Positions 8,273 through 17,768 of a stretch of 64,000 bases of DNA are shown here, piece after piece. The notes beneath the pieces were generated by a model. It did not search any database. It had not been told where the DNA came from and worked only from the letters and a program-made list of their open reading frames with translations. Source of the stretch: Algorimicrobium sp002414705 (GTDB taxonomy: Bacteria > Bacteroidota > Bacteroidia > Flavobacteriales > Flavobacteriaceae); contig CAXAUF010000009.1 in NCBI GenBank assembly GCA_963972425.1, positions 8,402 through 72,401 on the forward strand, written 5' to 3'. Every line of letters begins with the position of its first letter. Position 1 is the first letter of the stretch. The position numbers and the translations under genes were made by a program.

Positions 8273-10957
8273 TTAAAAAAGTGTTGCTTGACCTTTATCA
8301 TCTATACTTCCTAGAGGTGAATCATTGTCCTCCTTTTTAGAGTCGTTGTCAGATTGATTTGTTTTTTCTGAATTACCAGTTTCGTCTAGATCTTCAGTAA
8401 CTACTTCCGTTTCATATACAACATCTAATTCTTCTGCAGGAATCTCTTCAGGAGCCTCATAAGGTAACGGCTCTAATAAATCAATTTGATTTACTTTGTC
8501 TTTAGTCAGTTGATTTCCAAGAGCAGTAATTCCCTTAACAGCGATAAACTCCTCTAAATTTACCTCCATATTATCTTTGCGGTCTTTGCCACGTTCTTTG
8601 GTAAATTCTATTTGAGCCATCGGCTTCCAGTCAGTTGAAACGATTTCTAATTGTGAGTTTTCATGTTCTGAAATAAACAATTCCTCGCGACTTTCATTTT
8701 CAACTAAAAAGCGCTTCACATAATAACGTTCTTTTTCACCATCAAAATAAATAGCAGATATGGGTTTTTTAGGAATCCATTTTTCCATAACAATCATATC
8801 ATCATCAAAACGCGTTGTTACTTCTGGCACAATAGTTTTAACTAAACCAGATTGTCTGATTATTAAAATCCGATCTTCACCTCTAAATTCACCAACCAAA
8901 TCACCACGTTCATCCACATTTAAACGTCTAACCGTATCATCAAACCAGATTTTACGTGGCTTTAAAGTAGAAACACCTTTTTCTTTGAGTTCTATTTTCT
9001 TGACAGCATGTTTGGTAACCACATTTCCTTTAGAACTACGACCTTTTATAATTACATCAGCAAAATCAACGTCCCATTTCAATTTTTTAATACTTCCAAC
9101 TTGGCGTAAAAAAACTGTTACTACTTCTGCTTCACCATTTGGATTTGCGGAAAAATACCAAAGCGCAGAGTTTTTAGAACCGTTTGTCATATCGTATTCC
9201 TTGTCACGTGTCATAGAAGTTACCGCAAATCGTTTGACATAGGTTGGTCCATTTTTTCCATCGCGATACATCATGTTATAAATGGTACGCTTATCTTTTT
9301 TCTTGAAAACGGCCACATGAATAATATCTTTACCTATAAAGGTTTTGGTATCCACTTTGGTCACCATCATTTTACCATCATTGGTAAAAACGATAATGTC
9401 ATCAATATCACTACAATCGCAAACATATTCGTCTTTTTTAAGAGAGGTTCCAACAAAACCCTCTTCCCTATTAACGTATAATTTTGTGTTTCTGATAACC
9501 ACTTTTGTAGCATCTACATCGTCAAAAGCGCGAATTTCAGTTTTGCGTTCTTTTCCTTCGCTATATTCTTTTTTAAGTCGCTCAAAATAAGCAATAGCAT
9601 AAGCAATTAAGTTTGCTAAATGATGTTTTACTTCTGCTATCTGATCTTCTAAAGCATCTATTTTCTGTTGTGCTTTATCTATATCAAATTTTGAGATACG
9701 TTTAATACGAATTTCCGTTAAACGCACAATATCTTCTTCCGTGATGGCACGTTTTAAATGTTTAATGTGCGGTTGTAAACCTTTATCTATAGCTTGTATT
9801 ACACCTTCCCAAGTTTCTTCTTCTTCAATATCACGATAAATTCTATTTTCAATAAAAATACGCTCTAACGACGCAAAATGCCATTGTTCTTCAAATTCGC
9901 CTAAACGGATTTCAAGTTCCGCTTTTAAAAGTTTAACCGTATTATCTGTTGAACGACGTAACATTTCTGTAACTCCAACAAAAAGCGGTTTATTATCTTC
10001 AATAACACATCCTAAAGGCGAGATAGACGATTCGCAATTCGTAAATGCATATAAGGCATCAATGGTTTTATCTGGTGAAATACCGCCAGGTAAATGCACT
10101 AAAATTTCAACATTTGCGGCTGTATTATCTTCAATTTTTTTGATTTTAATTTTACCTTTATCATTGGCTTTTAAAATAGAATCTATTAAAGAGGATGTAT
10201 TAGTTCCAAATGGAATTTCAGTAATTACTAACGTATTCTTATCGTATTGAGAAATTCTAGCGCGTACGCGTACTTTTCCACCTCGAAGACCATCTTTATA
10301 GTCGGAAACATCAGCAATTCCAGCCGTTGGGAAATCTGGATAAATAGTAAATTTCTTACCGTTTAGGTGTTTAATAGACGCGTCAATTAATTCAATAAAG
10401 TTATGTGGTAATATTTTTGTAGATAAACCGACTGCTATCCCTTCGCCTCCTTGCGCTAATAACAATGGAAACATAACTGGAAGGTTTACAGGTTCTTTAC
10501 GACGACCATCATAACTGGCTTGCCATTCCGTTATTTTAGGATTAAAAACAACATCCAATCCAAATTTAGAAATACGTGCTTCAATATAACGTGAAGCTGC
10601 TGCGCTATCTCCTGTTAAAATATTTCCCCAGTTTCCTTGGGTATCTATTAGCAAATCTTTCTGACCAATTTGCACCATAGCATCTGCAATACTAGCGTCT
10701 CCATGTGGGTGATACTGCATAGTGTGACCAACAATATTGGCAACTTTATTGTAGCGACCATCATCCAAATCTTTCATAGAATGCATGATACGTCTTTGAA
10801 CAGGCTTAAAGCCATCCTCAATGGCTGGAACGGCACGTTCCAAAATTACATAAGATGCATAATCTAAAAACCAGTCCTTATACATACCAGTAATTCTGGT
10901 AATGGTTTCTTTCGTTTCTTCTGGTTCTGGTAGGTTATCGTTGATGTCGTCGCTCAT
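8273..10957 (-). CDS. parC: DNA topoisomerase IV subunit A
   Basis: This 894-residue type IIA topoisomerase A subunit has the quinolone-region YHPHGDASIADAMVQ (about residues 82-96), the catalytic Tyr in ASRYIEAR (about residue 124), a coiled-coil tower region, a C-terminal beta-propeller-like part, and an acidic tail of about 70 residues (DETGNSEKTNQSDNDSKKED). Pairing with the parE-like gene two genes upstream argues for Topo IV rather than gyrase. The start codon overlaps the stop of the preceding small membrane gene (TAATG), implying translational coupling. Confidence 0.92.
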   Translation of the reverse strand: MSDDINDNLPEPEETKETITRITGMYKDWFLDYASYVILERAVPAIEDGFKPVQRRIMHSMKDLDDGRYNKVANIVGHTMQYHPHGDASIADAMVQIGQKDLLIDTQGNWGNILTGDSAAASRYIEARISKFGLDVVFNPKITEWQASYDGRRKEPVNLPVMFPLLLAQGGEGIAVGLSTKILPHNFIELIDASIKHLNGKKFTIYPDFPTAGIADVSDYKDGLRGGKVRVRARISQYDKNTLVITEIPFGTNTSSLIDSILKANDKGKIKIKKIEDNTAANVEILVHLPGGISPDKTIDALYAFTNCESSISPLGCVIEDNKPLFVGVTEMLRRSTDNTVKLLKAELEIRLGEFEEQWHFASLERIFIENRIYRDIEEEETWEGVIQAIDKGLQPHIKHLKRAITEEDIVRLTEIRIKRISKFDIDKAQQKIDALEDQIAEVKHHLANLIAYAIAYFERLKKEYSEGKERKTEIRAFDDVDATKVVIRNTKLYVNREEGFVGTSLKKDEYVCDCSDIDDIIVFTNDGKMMVTKVDTKTFIGKDIIHVAVFKKKDKRTIYNMMYRDGKNGPTYVKRFAVTSMTRDKEYDMTNGSKNSALWYFSANPNGEAEVVTVFLRQVGSIKKLKWDVDFADVIIKGRSSKGNVVTKHAVKKIELKEKGVSTLKPRKIWFDDTVRRLNVDERGDLVGEFRGEDRILIIRQSGLVKTIVPEVTTRFDDDMIVMEKWIPKKPISAIYFDGEKERYYVKRFLVENESREELFISEHENSQLEIVSTDWKPMAQIEFTKERGKDRKDNMEVNLEEFIAVKGITALGNQLTKDKVNQIDLLEPLPYEAPEEIPAEELDVVYETEVVTEDLDETGNSEKTNQSDNDSKKEDNDSPLGSIDDKGQATLF

Positions 10958-11442
10958 TAACTCTGCTCTTTTCTATTTTGTTTTACCATTTTTCTTAATG
11001 ACTGTCTCATGTATTTTCGCTTTTTTTTAGCCACAAGTGTGATATTAAAACGTTCTTTTTTTGCATGATGACCACCTTTACTTGTTATAAAAAGTACTAA
11101 CTCTTTATAAATGATGTAATTATTTATTTTAAATCCTGACAGCCTATGTTTTTCAAATTCTATGGTATGTTCGCGATAATTTAAGTATTCTGAAAGCAAT
11201 AAACCTTTATTAGTTACTGTTACTTTTAAACCATCACTATCATACTCAAAATACTTGGAAATAAAATGAACTGCCAGAAATACAGCAATAAATGCTAGTG
11301 CTATGATAAAAAATGCGATGATTGGATTATTATCAATATCACTAAAAGCTCTGAAAATAGTCAGCCAAAGAACAGCCAAAACAATCAGAATAAAATAGAC
11401 TGATATAATTACATTTTTTACTTTCTCGTTGCTCGTTCTCAT
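10957..11442 (-). CDS. Unknown two-helix membrane protein between parE and parC
   Basis: A 161-residue protein with two hydrophobic helices (about residues 11-30 and 40-62) and then a basic cytoplasmic part with beta-strand-like segments, ending in a Lys/Arg-rich tail (KKKRKYMRQSLRKMVKQ). Its ATG overlaps the parE stop (ATGA) and its stop overlaps the parC start, so it is made from the same message as both topoisomerase subunits. I do not recognise the family. The tail could contact membrane lipids or nucleic acid, but that is inference. Confidence 0.75.
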   Translation of the reverse strand: MRTSNEKVKNVIISVYFILIVLAVLWLTIFRAFSDIDNNPIIAFFIIALAFIAVFLAVHFISKYFEYDSDGLKVTVTNKGLLLSEYLNYREHTIEFEKHRLSGFKINNYIIYKELVLFITSKGGHHAKKERFNITLVAKKKRKYMRQSLRKMVKQNRKEQS

Positions 11443-13298
11443 CTAATTTCTTCTACAATATCGAGTTCAACTTTAAGATTGTTTATTATAAATTCTTGGC
11501 GGTCAGGCGTGTTTTTGCCCATATAGAAACTTAACAAATCCTCAATAGACATATTATCGTCTAGCATAACAGGATCTAAACGAATATCATCACCTATAAA
11601 ATGCTGAAATTCGTCAGGTGAAATTTCACCAAGACCTTTAAATCGGGTTATTTCTGGTTTAGGTTTCAATTCCTCCAATGCGTCTCTACGCTCTTCTTCT
11701 GTATAACAATAAATGGTTTTTTTCTTGTTTCGAACGCGGAACAATGGTGTTTGCAAAATATATAAATGTCCATCTTTTATTAATTCCGGAAAAAACTGAA
11801 GAAAAAATGTGATTAGCAACAACCTAATATGCATACCATCCACATCAGCATCCGTAGCGATTACCACGTTATTATAACGTAAGTCTTCCAAGGACTCTTC
11901 AATATTTAAGGCTGCTTGAAGCAAATTAAACTCTTCGTTTTCATAAACTATTTTCTTTGTTAAACCATAGCAATTAAGCGGTTTTCCTTTTAAACTAAAA
12001 ACAGCTTGCGTGTTTACATCTCTTGATTTTGTAATACTACCTGATGCAGAATCTCCCTCTGTGATAAACAATGTAGTTTCTAGATTACGTTCGTTTTTAA
12101 TGTCGCCAAAATGCACACGACAATCGCGTAATTTTTTGTTGTGAAGATTTGATTTTTTAGCACGATCTTTTGCTAACTTTCTAATTCCAGATAATTCTTT
12201 TCGCTCGCGTTCTGCTTGTAGAATTTTACGTTGAATTTTATCTGCTGTTTCTGGATTTTTATGTAAAAAATTATCTAAATTAGTTTTTAGAAAGTCATTG
12301 ATATAGGTTCTTACTGTTGGCAAATCGCCTCCCATATCTGTGGATCCTAATTTAGTTTTTGTTTGACTTTCAAAAACAGGCTCCATTACTTTTATAGAAA
12401 TTGCAGAAACTACTGATTTCCGCACATCGGACGCATCAAAATTCTTATTATAAAACTCACGTATCGTTTTTACTAAAGCTTCCCGAAAAGCGGCTAAATG
12501 AGTACCTCCTTGTGTAGTGTTTTGTCCGTTTACAAACGAATAGTATTCTTCGCTATATTGCGTTTTACTGTGTGTTAAAGCGACTTCAATATCATTCCCT
12601 TTTAGGTGAATAATAGGATAAAGCAAATCGTTAGCATTGGAATTTTCCGTTAACAAATCCTTTAAGCCGTTTTCACTAAAATACTTTTCGCCATTAAAAA
12701 CAATAGTTAAACCTGGATTTAGGTATACGTAATTTTTAAGCATTTTAATGATATACTCATTACGATACTTATAATTTTTGAAAATAATTTCATCTGGAAC
12801 AAAAGACACTTTAGTTCCTTTTCTTCGAGATGTATCATCCAGTAAATCCTGATTTATTAGGTTTCCTTGTGCAAATTCTGCTGAAGCTGATTTGTTATCA
12901 CGTGTAGATTCTACTCTAAAAAAGCTAGAAAGTGCATTGACGGCTTTGGTACCAACACCATTTAATCCAACCGATTTTTTAAAGGCTTTACTATCGTATT
13001 TTCCACCTGTATTCATTTTAGAAACAACGTCAACCACTTTTCCTAAAGGAATACCACGACCATAATCGCGAACCGTTACCTTGTTACCTTGAATTGAAAT
13101 TTCAATGGTTTTTCCGGCTCCCATAACGTACTCGTCTATGGAATTATCCAGCACTTCTTTTATTAGAATATAGATACCATCATCAGCTGAAGAGCCATCA
13201 CCCAACTTACCAATATACATTCCAGGACGCATACGAATATGCTCTTTCCAGTCCAATGAACGGATATTATCTTCGGTATATTTGGTTTCTTGAGACAT
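11439..13298 (-). CDS. parE: DNA topoisomerase IV subunit B
   Basis: The 619-residue ATPase subunit shows the GHKL motifs KEVLDNSIDEY, VRDYGRGIPLG and GLNGVGTKAVNALSS, then the transducer and the TOPRIM domain with TEGDSASGS and ATDADVDGMHIR. It drives strand passage with ParC for decatenation. I chose the ATG at 13298 (MSQETKYTEDNIRSLDWKEH) because homologues start there; a longer frame up to 13439 adds 47 residues with no family character. Its end overlaps the next gene by an ATGA. Confidence 0.92.
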   Translation of the reverse strand: MSQETKYTEDNIRSLDWKEHIRMRPGMYIGKLGDGSSADDGIYILIKEVLDNSIDEYVMGAGKTIEISIQGNKVTVRDYGRGIPLGKVVDVVSKMNTGGKYDSKAFKKSVGLNGVGTKAVNALSSFFRVESTRDNKSASAEFAQGNLINQDLLDDTSRRKGTKVSFVPDEIIFKNYKYRNEYIIKMLKNYVYLNPGLTIVFNGEKYFSENGLKDLLTENSNANDLLYPIIHLKGNDIEVALTHSKTQYSEEYYSFVNGQNTTQGGTHLAAFREALVKTIREFYNKNFDASDVRKSVVSAISIKVMEPVFESQTKTKLGSTDMGGDLPTVRTYINDFLKTNLDNFLHKNPETADKIQRKILQAERERKELSGIRKLAKDRAKKSNLHNKKLRDCRVHFGDIKNERNLETTLFITEGDSASGSITKSRDVNTQAVFSLKGKPLNCYGLTKKIVYENEEFNLLQAALNIEESLEDLRYNNVVIATDADVDGMHIRLLLITFFLQFFPELIKDGHLYILQTPLFRVRNKKKTIYCYTEEERRDALEELKPKPEITRFKGLGEISPDEFQHFIGDDIRLDPVMLDDNMSIEDLLSFYMGKNTPDRQEFIINNLKVELDIVEEIR

Positions 13299-13503
13299 AA
13301 AAAATGGTGCTTTTGGATATGTTGCTAATATAAGGTTTCGCACCAAAAAATGAAACCCCTCTTTTGTAAAGTAATTAACAATAGTTTTTAATAAGTTAGC
13401 ACAGGGAAATCTGGTGTTTTGATAAATCCAAAATACCATTTATTGATTATTAAAAGCCCTTAATAAAGTTCGTCTAAACACAGTTAAATTGAAAATTCAA
13501 AAT

Positions 13504-13539
13504 AAAAAAAAGGATCTTCATAAAGAAAATCCCTTTTTC
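13504..13539 (-). terminator. Terminator after ychF
   Basis: The minus strand forms GGATTTTC / GAAGATCC (8 bp with one G-U) extended by A/T pairs, followed by an eight-T tract. It lies about 50 bases past the ychF stop and before parE. Confidence 0.75.
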
Positions 13540-13585
13540 ATTTAAAATTATAAGTTTACCGCTAATTCACGTTAACTTTTAAATT

Positions 13586-14680
13586 TTATACATTAAACAA
13601 GAAGTGCATGACATCGCCATCTTTAACGATATAATTCTTGCCTTCTACGCGCATTTTTCCTGCTTCTTTCACTTTGGCTTCAGTACCAAATTGCACATAA
13701 TCATCATAAGCAATAACTTCGGCACGAATAAAGCCTTTTTCAAAATCGGTATGAATAACACCTGCAGCTTGAGGTGCTGTTGCTCCAACATCTACAGTCC
13801 AAGCACGAACTTCTTTAACTCCTGCGGTAAAATAGGTTTGTAGGTTTAATAATTTGTAAGCTGAACGGATTAATTTAGCAGATCCTGGTTCTTCTAAACC
13901 TATATCTGCCAAGAACATTTGGCGCTCTTCATAGTCGTCTAACTCATTAATATCTGCTTCTGTTCCAACAGCAAGCACTAAAACTTCTGCATTTTCATCT
14001 TTTACAGCTTCGCGAACTTTTTCAACATACGCGTTACCTGTATTGGCAGAGCCTTCGTCTACATTACAAACATACATAACGGGTTTATCTGTAATAAATT
14101 GACTTGGTTTTACGAAATCAATATCTTCTTCATCCGAAAATTCCAACGCACGAACCGATATACCAGCTTCCAAACCTGCTTTTATTCTCAACAAAACAGC
14201 TTCTTCTTTCTGCGCGTCTTTATTGCCTGTTTTGGCAGCACGCTTAACCTTTTCTAATTTTTTATCTACGGTCTCTAAATCTTTCAACTGCAACTCCATA
14301 TCTATGGTTTCTTTATCGCGAATAGGATTCACATTACCATCAACATGAATAATATTATCGTTATCAAAACAACGTAACACATGCAAAATAGCATCCGTTT
14401 CACGAATATTTGCTAGGAATTGATTTCCAAGACCTTCACCTTTACTTGCTCCTTTTACCAAACCTGCAATATCTACAATTTCCACAGTTGCAGGTAAAAC
14501 ACGCTCTGGATTTACTAACGACTCTAATTTTTGAAGTCTTGGGTCTGGTACATTTACAACACCAATATTAGGCTCTATGGTACAAAACGGAAAGTTGGCA
14601 CTTTGCGCTTTAGCATTAGATAAACAATTAAATAAAGTTGATTTTCCTACGTTTGGTAATCCTACGATGCCTGCTTTCAT
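13586..14680 (-). CDS. ychF: Redox-responsive ATPase/GTPase YchF
   Basis: A 364-residue Obg-related P-loop protein, the normal family length. The G1 motif GLPNVGKSTLFN is at residues 7-18, the G3 segment is DIAGLVKGASKGEG, and the C-terminal TGS domain runs to the end. YchF associates with ribosomes and affects stress responses. A 20-base palindrome lies 8 bases upstream of the ATG in the leader, and a terminator follows the gene, so it appears to be its own transcription unit. Confidence 0.95.
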   Translation of the reverse strand: MKAGIVGLPNVGKSTLFNCLSNAKAQSANFPFCTIEPNIGVVNVPDPRLQKLESLVNPERVLPATVEIVDIAGLVKGASKGEGLGNQFLANIRETDAILHVLRCFDNDNIIHVDGNVNPIRDKETIDMELQLKDLETVDKKLEKVKRAAKTGNKDAQKEEAVLLRIKAGLEAGISVRALEFSDEEDIDFVKPSQFITDKPVMYVCNVDEGSANTGNAYVEKVREAVKDENAEVLVLAVGTEADINELDDYEERQMFLADIGLEEPGSAKLIRSAYKLLNLQTYFTAGVKEVRAWTVDVGATAPQAAGVIHTDFEKGFIRAEVIAYDDYVQFGTEAKVKEAGKMRVEGKNYIVKDGDVMHFLFNV

Positions 14681-14687
14681 ATCTCAC

Positions 14688-14707
14688 ATTCCTGCGAAAG
14701 CAGGAAT
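14688..14707. repeat. Short palindromic element in the ychF leader
   Basis: The arms ATTCCTGC and GCAGGAAT are perfect complements around a GAAA centre, giving an 8-bp stem with a 4-base loop. Similar CCTGC-TTTCGCAGG elements are, from memory, dispersed in flavobacterial genomes; I find only this copy in the window. It lies 8 bases upstream of the ychF start and could fold in the leader RNA. Confidence 0.6.
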
Positions 14708-14852
14708 CTCTTTTTAAAGTTGTACTTATTTTTTACTGCTTTCACTTTTAGTTAAGCAGCCGCAAAGGTAACTAATTACTTGTTTAAATGGAATAGGGTT
14801 TTGAAAATTGTTTCCACTCTAAAATTCAAAAAATACAACGTTTTCAAAACAA

Positions 14853-14880
14853 AAAACCTCAAGCATCAACTTGAGGTTTT
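14853..14880 (-). terminator. Terminator after the ferredoxin gene
   Basis: AAAACCTCAAG and CTTGAGGTTTT form a perfect 11-bp stem with a 6-base loop. On the minus strand it is followed by a run of T, fitting the ferredoxin transcript whose stop is about 50 bases upstream. Confidence 0.85.
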
Positions 14881-14931
14881 CTTCATAAAAGGACTTGCCT
14901 AATTATTGAATTTTCATTATTAGCTATAAAT

Positions 14932-15285
14932 TTAAGAATCCGGATGCATAAAGCGCTGCTTGCCATTTAATTCTTCTTCAGTTTCCACATGAGCATCGTC
15001 AGGCACGCAACAATCTACAGGACAAACAGCCGCACATTGTGGTTCTTCGTGAAACCCTTGACATTCCGTACATTTATCTGGAACTATGTAATAAATTTCG
15101 TCACTTATTGGTTCTTGCGCATCATCAGCATCTACTTCTTTGCCGTTTGGCAATACTACTTTTCCGTTTAAACTGGTTCCATCTTTGTAGCGCCAATCGT
15201 CTGCTCCTTCATATATTGCTGTATTTGGACATTCTGGTTCGCAAGCACCGCAGTTAATACATTCGTCTGTTATTATAATTGCCAT
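14932..15285 (-). CDS. Ferredoxin with two 4Fe-4S clusters
   Basis: A 117-residue electron carrier of the bacterial dicluster type. The first cluster motif is CINCGACEPECP near residue 10, and the second is CTECQGFHEEPQCAAVCP near residue 72, with an insertion between the first two Cys pairs and the rest. An acidic segment separates the halves. It is divergent from the LuxC-like acyl-CoA reductase gene, but its electron partner is not apparent. A strong terminator closes this single-gene unit. Confidence 0.93.
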   Translation of the reverse strand: MAIIITDECINCGACEPECPNTAIYEGADDWRYKDGTSLNGKVVLPNGKEVDADDAQEPISDEIYYIVPDKCTECQGFHEEPQCAAVCPVDCCVPDDAHVETEEELNGKQRFMHPDS

Positions 15286-15358
15286 TATAGTATATATTTT
15301 AAATCTTTCGATTTTTAGTTCTAAAATTCGGTTTCATTTCAAATGTGAATTAAAACCT

Positions 15359-15388
15359 TTTGTTGCTCGTTTGCTTTGTGTAAATTTG
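15359..15388 (+). promoter_or_regulatory. Bacteroidota promoter for the acyl-CoA reductase gene
   Basis: TTTG at 15359-15362 and TAAATTTG at 15381-15388 are separated by 18 bases, a close match to the -33/-7 consensus. The -7 box runs into a palindrome TTTGCATTTGCAAA (15385-15398) that resembles the two operator candidates near 6.1-6.4 kb. Confidence 0.65.
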
Positions 15389-15432
15389 CATTTGCAAAAA
15401 TAAAGCCAAAACCATTCATAACCAAATCATAC

Positions 15433-16494
15433 ATGGATTTACGACAAAGAATTAATGCGTTTGTTGAATTAGGGAAATTTTTAAAGCAATTTTCAGAAGA
15501 TCCTTTCAAAGAAAATAACGCAATTTTACATAGCGATTTGTTTTTTGATGGCTTTAAACATCAAATAAAAATAGCTCAAGAACACAACGCTTGGTTTACA
15601 AAGGAAAATTTGATTTTCGCTTTTAATGGATGGTCTAAATCACTGACAGAAAGCAGTATTAATTCATGGATTATAAACTATAACTTTAATAATTTAAAAT
15701 CCAAAAAAGTAGCCATAATCATGGCTGGAAATATTCCGTTAGTGGGTTTTCATGATTTTTTATCGGTTTTAATTTCTGGACATGATGTTGTTGTGAAACA
15801 ATCTAGTAACGACAAACACCTGTTACCTTTTTTAGCTAAATATTTAGAAACTGTTGAACCTGATTTTAAAGGAAAAATAACGTTTACTGTAGATAAGCTT
15901 GCTGATTTTGATGCCGTAATAGCCACAGGAAGCGATAATACGGCTCGTTACTTTGAGTATTATTTTAAAGGAAAGCCATCCATAATTAGGAAAAACAGAA
16001 ACTCATTAGCTGTTTTAACAGGACAAGAAACTGAAACCGAACTAGAAGCGCTTTCTGAAGATATTTTTAGATACTACGGTTTAGGCTGCCGAAATGTATC
16101 CAAAATGTTGGTACCAAAAGATTATGATTTTCAGAATTTCTTCCAAGCCATGTATAAATGGCATCCTATAATTCACCAAAACAAATACGCTAACAACTAC
16201 GATTATAATAAAGCGGTTTATTTAATGAGTGAATTTGATATGTTAGAAAATGGCTTCTTAATGATTAAGGAAGATAGTAGCTATGCGTCGCCAATTGCAA
16301 CTGTTTTTTATGAATATTATGAAAATTCCGAAGCTTTGAAAGACAAGCTAGAAGCTGATTCAGATAAAATTCAATGTATTGTTTCCAAAGGCTTGTTAGA
16401 TACTGAAATACCTTTCGGACAAACGCAAAATCCGCAACTTTGGGATTATGCAGATAATGTAGATACCATTGATTTTTTGTTAAAAATTAGTTGA
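15433..16494 (+). CDS. Acyl-CoA reductase, LuxC-like
   Basis: This 353-residue protein belongs to the LuxC/acyl-CoA reductase family (aldehyde dehydrogenase fold) that reduces acyl-CoA or acyl-enzyme to aldehyde with NADPH. The probable catalytic Cys is in YYGLGCRNVSKM (about residue 215), and the nucleotide-binding part includes VAIIMAGNIPLVGF. I use the ATG at 15433 (MDLRQRI) because an in-frame upstream extension to 15376 would contain the promoter's -7 box. No luxD or luxE genes are nearby, so it is not a luminescence operon; its substrate is unknown. Confidence 0.85.
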   Translation: MDLRQRINAFVELGKFLKQFSEDPFKENNAILHSDLFFDGFKHQIKIAQEHNAWFTKENLIFAFNGWSKSLTESSINSWIINYNFNNLKSKKVAIIMAGNIPLVGFHDFLSVLISGHDVVVKQSSNDKHLLPFLAKYLETVEPDFKGKITFTVDKLADFDAVIATGSDNTARYFEYYFKGKPSIIRKNRNSLAVLTGQETETELEALSEDIFRYYGLGCRNVSKMLVPKDYDFQNFFQAMYKWHPIIHQNKYANNYDYNKAVYLMSEFDMLENGFLMIKEDSSYASPIATVFYEYYENSEALKDKLEADSDKIQCIVSKGLLDTEIPFGQTQNPQLWDYADNVDTIDFLLKIS

Positions 16495-16626
16495 TAAGTT
16501 ATTCATTAATTACCTGCTATTTTATAATAATTTAGCACCTTTGTAGGTAATCACATATTAAAATAATTTCCAACTTCCTTTTGAAACACTTAAGGTAATA
16601 CGCGGAAATAACAAACTATATTTTCC

Positions 16627-17688
16627 ATGAAAAAACATAACTTTAGTGCAGGACCATGCATATTACCAAAAGAAGTGATGCTAAAAGCATCTGAAGCCAT
16701 TTTAGATTTTGATAATGGTTTATCATTAATTGAAATTTCACACAGAAGCAAACCCTTTGTGGATGTTATGGAAAATGCACGCGCTTTAGCTTTAGAATTA
16801 CTAGGTTTAGAAGGTAAAGGTTATAAAGCATTATTTTTGCAAGGTGGCGCAAGTACCCAATTTTTAATGGTTGCGTTAAATTTATTGGAGAAACGCGCTG
16901 GTTATTTAAATACGGGTACATGGAGTGATAAAGCTATTCAAGAAGCACGTATTTATGACGATGTCTATGAAGTTGCTTCTTCTAAAGATGCTAACTTTAA
17001 TTTTATACCCAAAGGATACGATATTCCTTCGGATTACGATTATTTTCATTGCACATCCAATAATACGATTTTTGGAACACAAATGAAATCCTTCCCAGAT
17101 TGCGATATACCCATGGTTTGTGATATGAGTAGCGATATTTTTTCGCGTGAATTAGATTTCACAAAATTCGATTTAATTTACGCAGGTGCACAAAAAAATA
17201 TGGGTCCAGCTGGCACAACTTTAGTAGTGGTTCGTGAGGATATTTTAGGAAAAGTATCTCGGAAAATTCCTTCTATGATGGATTATAAAGTACATATTAG
17301 TAAAAGCAGCATGTATAACACACCTCCTGTTTTTGCTGTATATACGTCCATGTTAACTATGGAATGGCTTAAAAATTTAGGAGGTATTTCAGCTATAGAA
17401 AAAGAAAACAACAAAAAAGCACAACTTATATATAGTGAAATTGATTTAAACCCATTATTCAAAGGTTATGCTATGAAAGAAGATCGTTCTAAAATGAATG
17501 CAACCTTCAATTTAACCAACGAAGACTTAAAAGAAACCTTTGAAACCATGCTAAAAGAAGAAGGCATAAACGGATTAAATGGTCACAGAAGTGTTGGTGG
17601 ATATCGCGCATCTATGTACAATGCTTTACCGCTAGATAGCGTTGGCGTTTTGGTTGATATTATGAGTGAATTGGAACGTAAAGCGTAA
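16627..17688 (+). CDS. serC: Phosphoserine aminotransferase
   Basis: The PLP enzyme interconverts 3-phosphohydroxypyruvate and phosphoserine with glutamate as amino donor. The N terminus MKKHNFSAGPCILP and the segment LFLQGGASTQF are SerC hallmarks; the PLP-binding Lys is in YAGAQKNMGPAG (about residue 190). Length (353) is normal. It is followed by serA in the same direction 80 bases later, so serine synthesis is clustered. Residual tail residues HRSVGGYRASMYNA bind the substrate phosphate in homologues. Confidence 0.96.
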   Translation: MKKHNFSAGPCILPKEVMLKASEAILDFDNGLSLIEISHRSKPFVDVMENARALALELLGLEGKGYKALFLQGGASTQFLMVALNLLEKRAGYLNTGTWSDKAIQEARIYDDVYEVASSKDANFNFIPKGYDIPSDYDYFHCTSNNTIFGTQMKSFPDCDIPMVCDMSSDIFSRELDFTKFDLIYAGAQKNMGPAGTTLVVVREDILGKVSRKIPSMMDYKVHISKSSMYNTPPVFAVYTSMLTMEWLKNLGGISAIEKENNKKAQLIYSEIDLNPLFKGYAMKEDRSKMNATFNLTNEDLKETFETMLKEEGINGLNGHRSVGGYRASMYNALPLDSVGVLVDIMSELERKA

Positions 17689-17768
17689 CCGTATCTTTAG
17701 CAGAAAAATAAAAACAATCATATTTATAAAAATATTCTCATTATCATAGAGAATAAAAACATTTTTCA

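Noticed and set aside
13299..13439. N-terminal extension of parE by 47 residues
   Set aside because: The extra residues have no family character, and homologues begin at the MSQETKYTEDN-type start at 13298.
15433..16494. Bioluminescence (lux) operon from the LuxC-like gene
   Set aside because: No luxA, luxB, luxD or luxE genes are in the neighbourhood; LuxC-like reductases occur in many non-luminous Bacteroidota.
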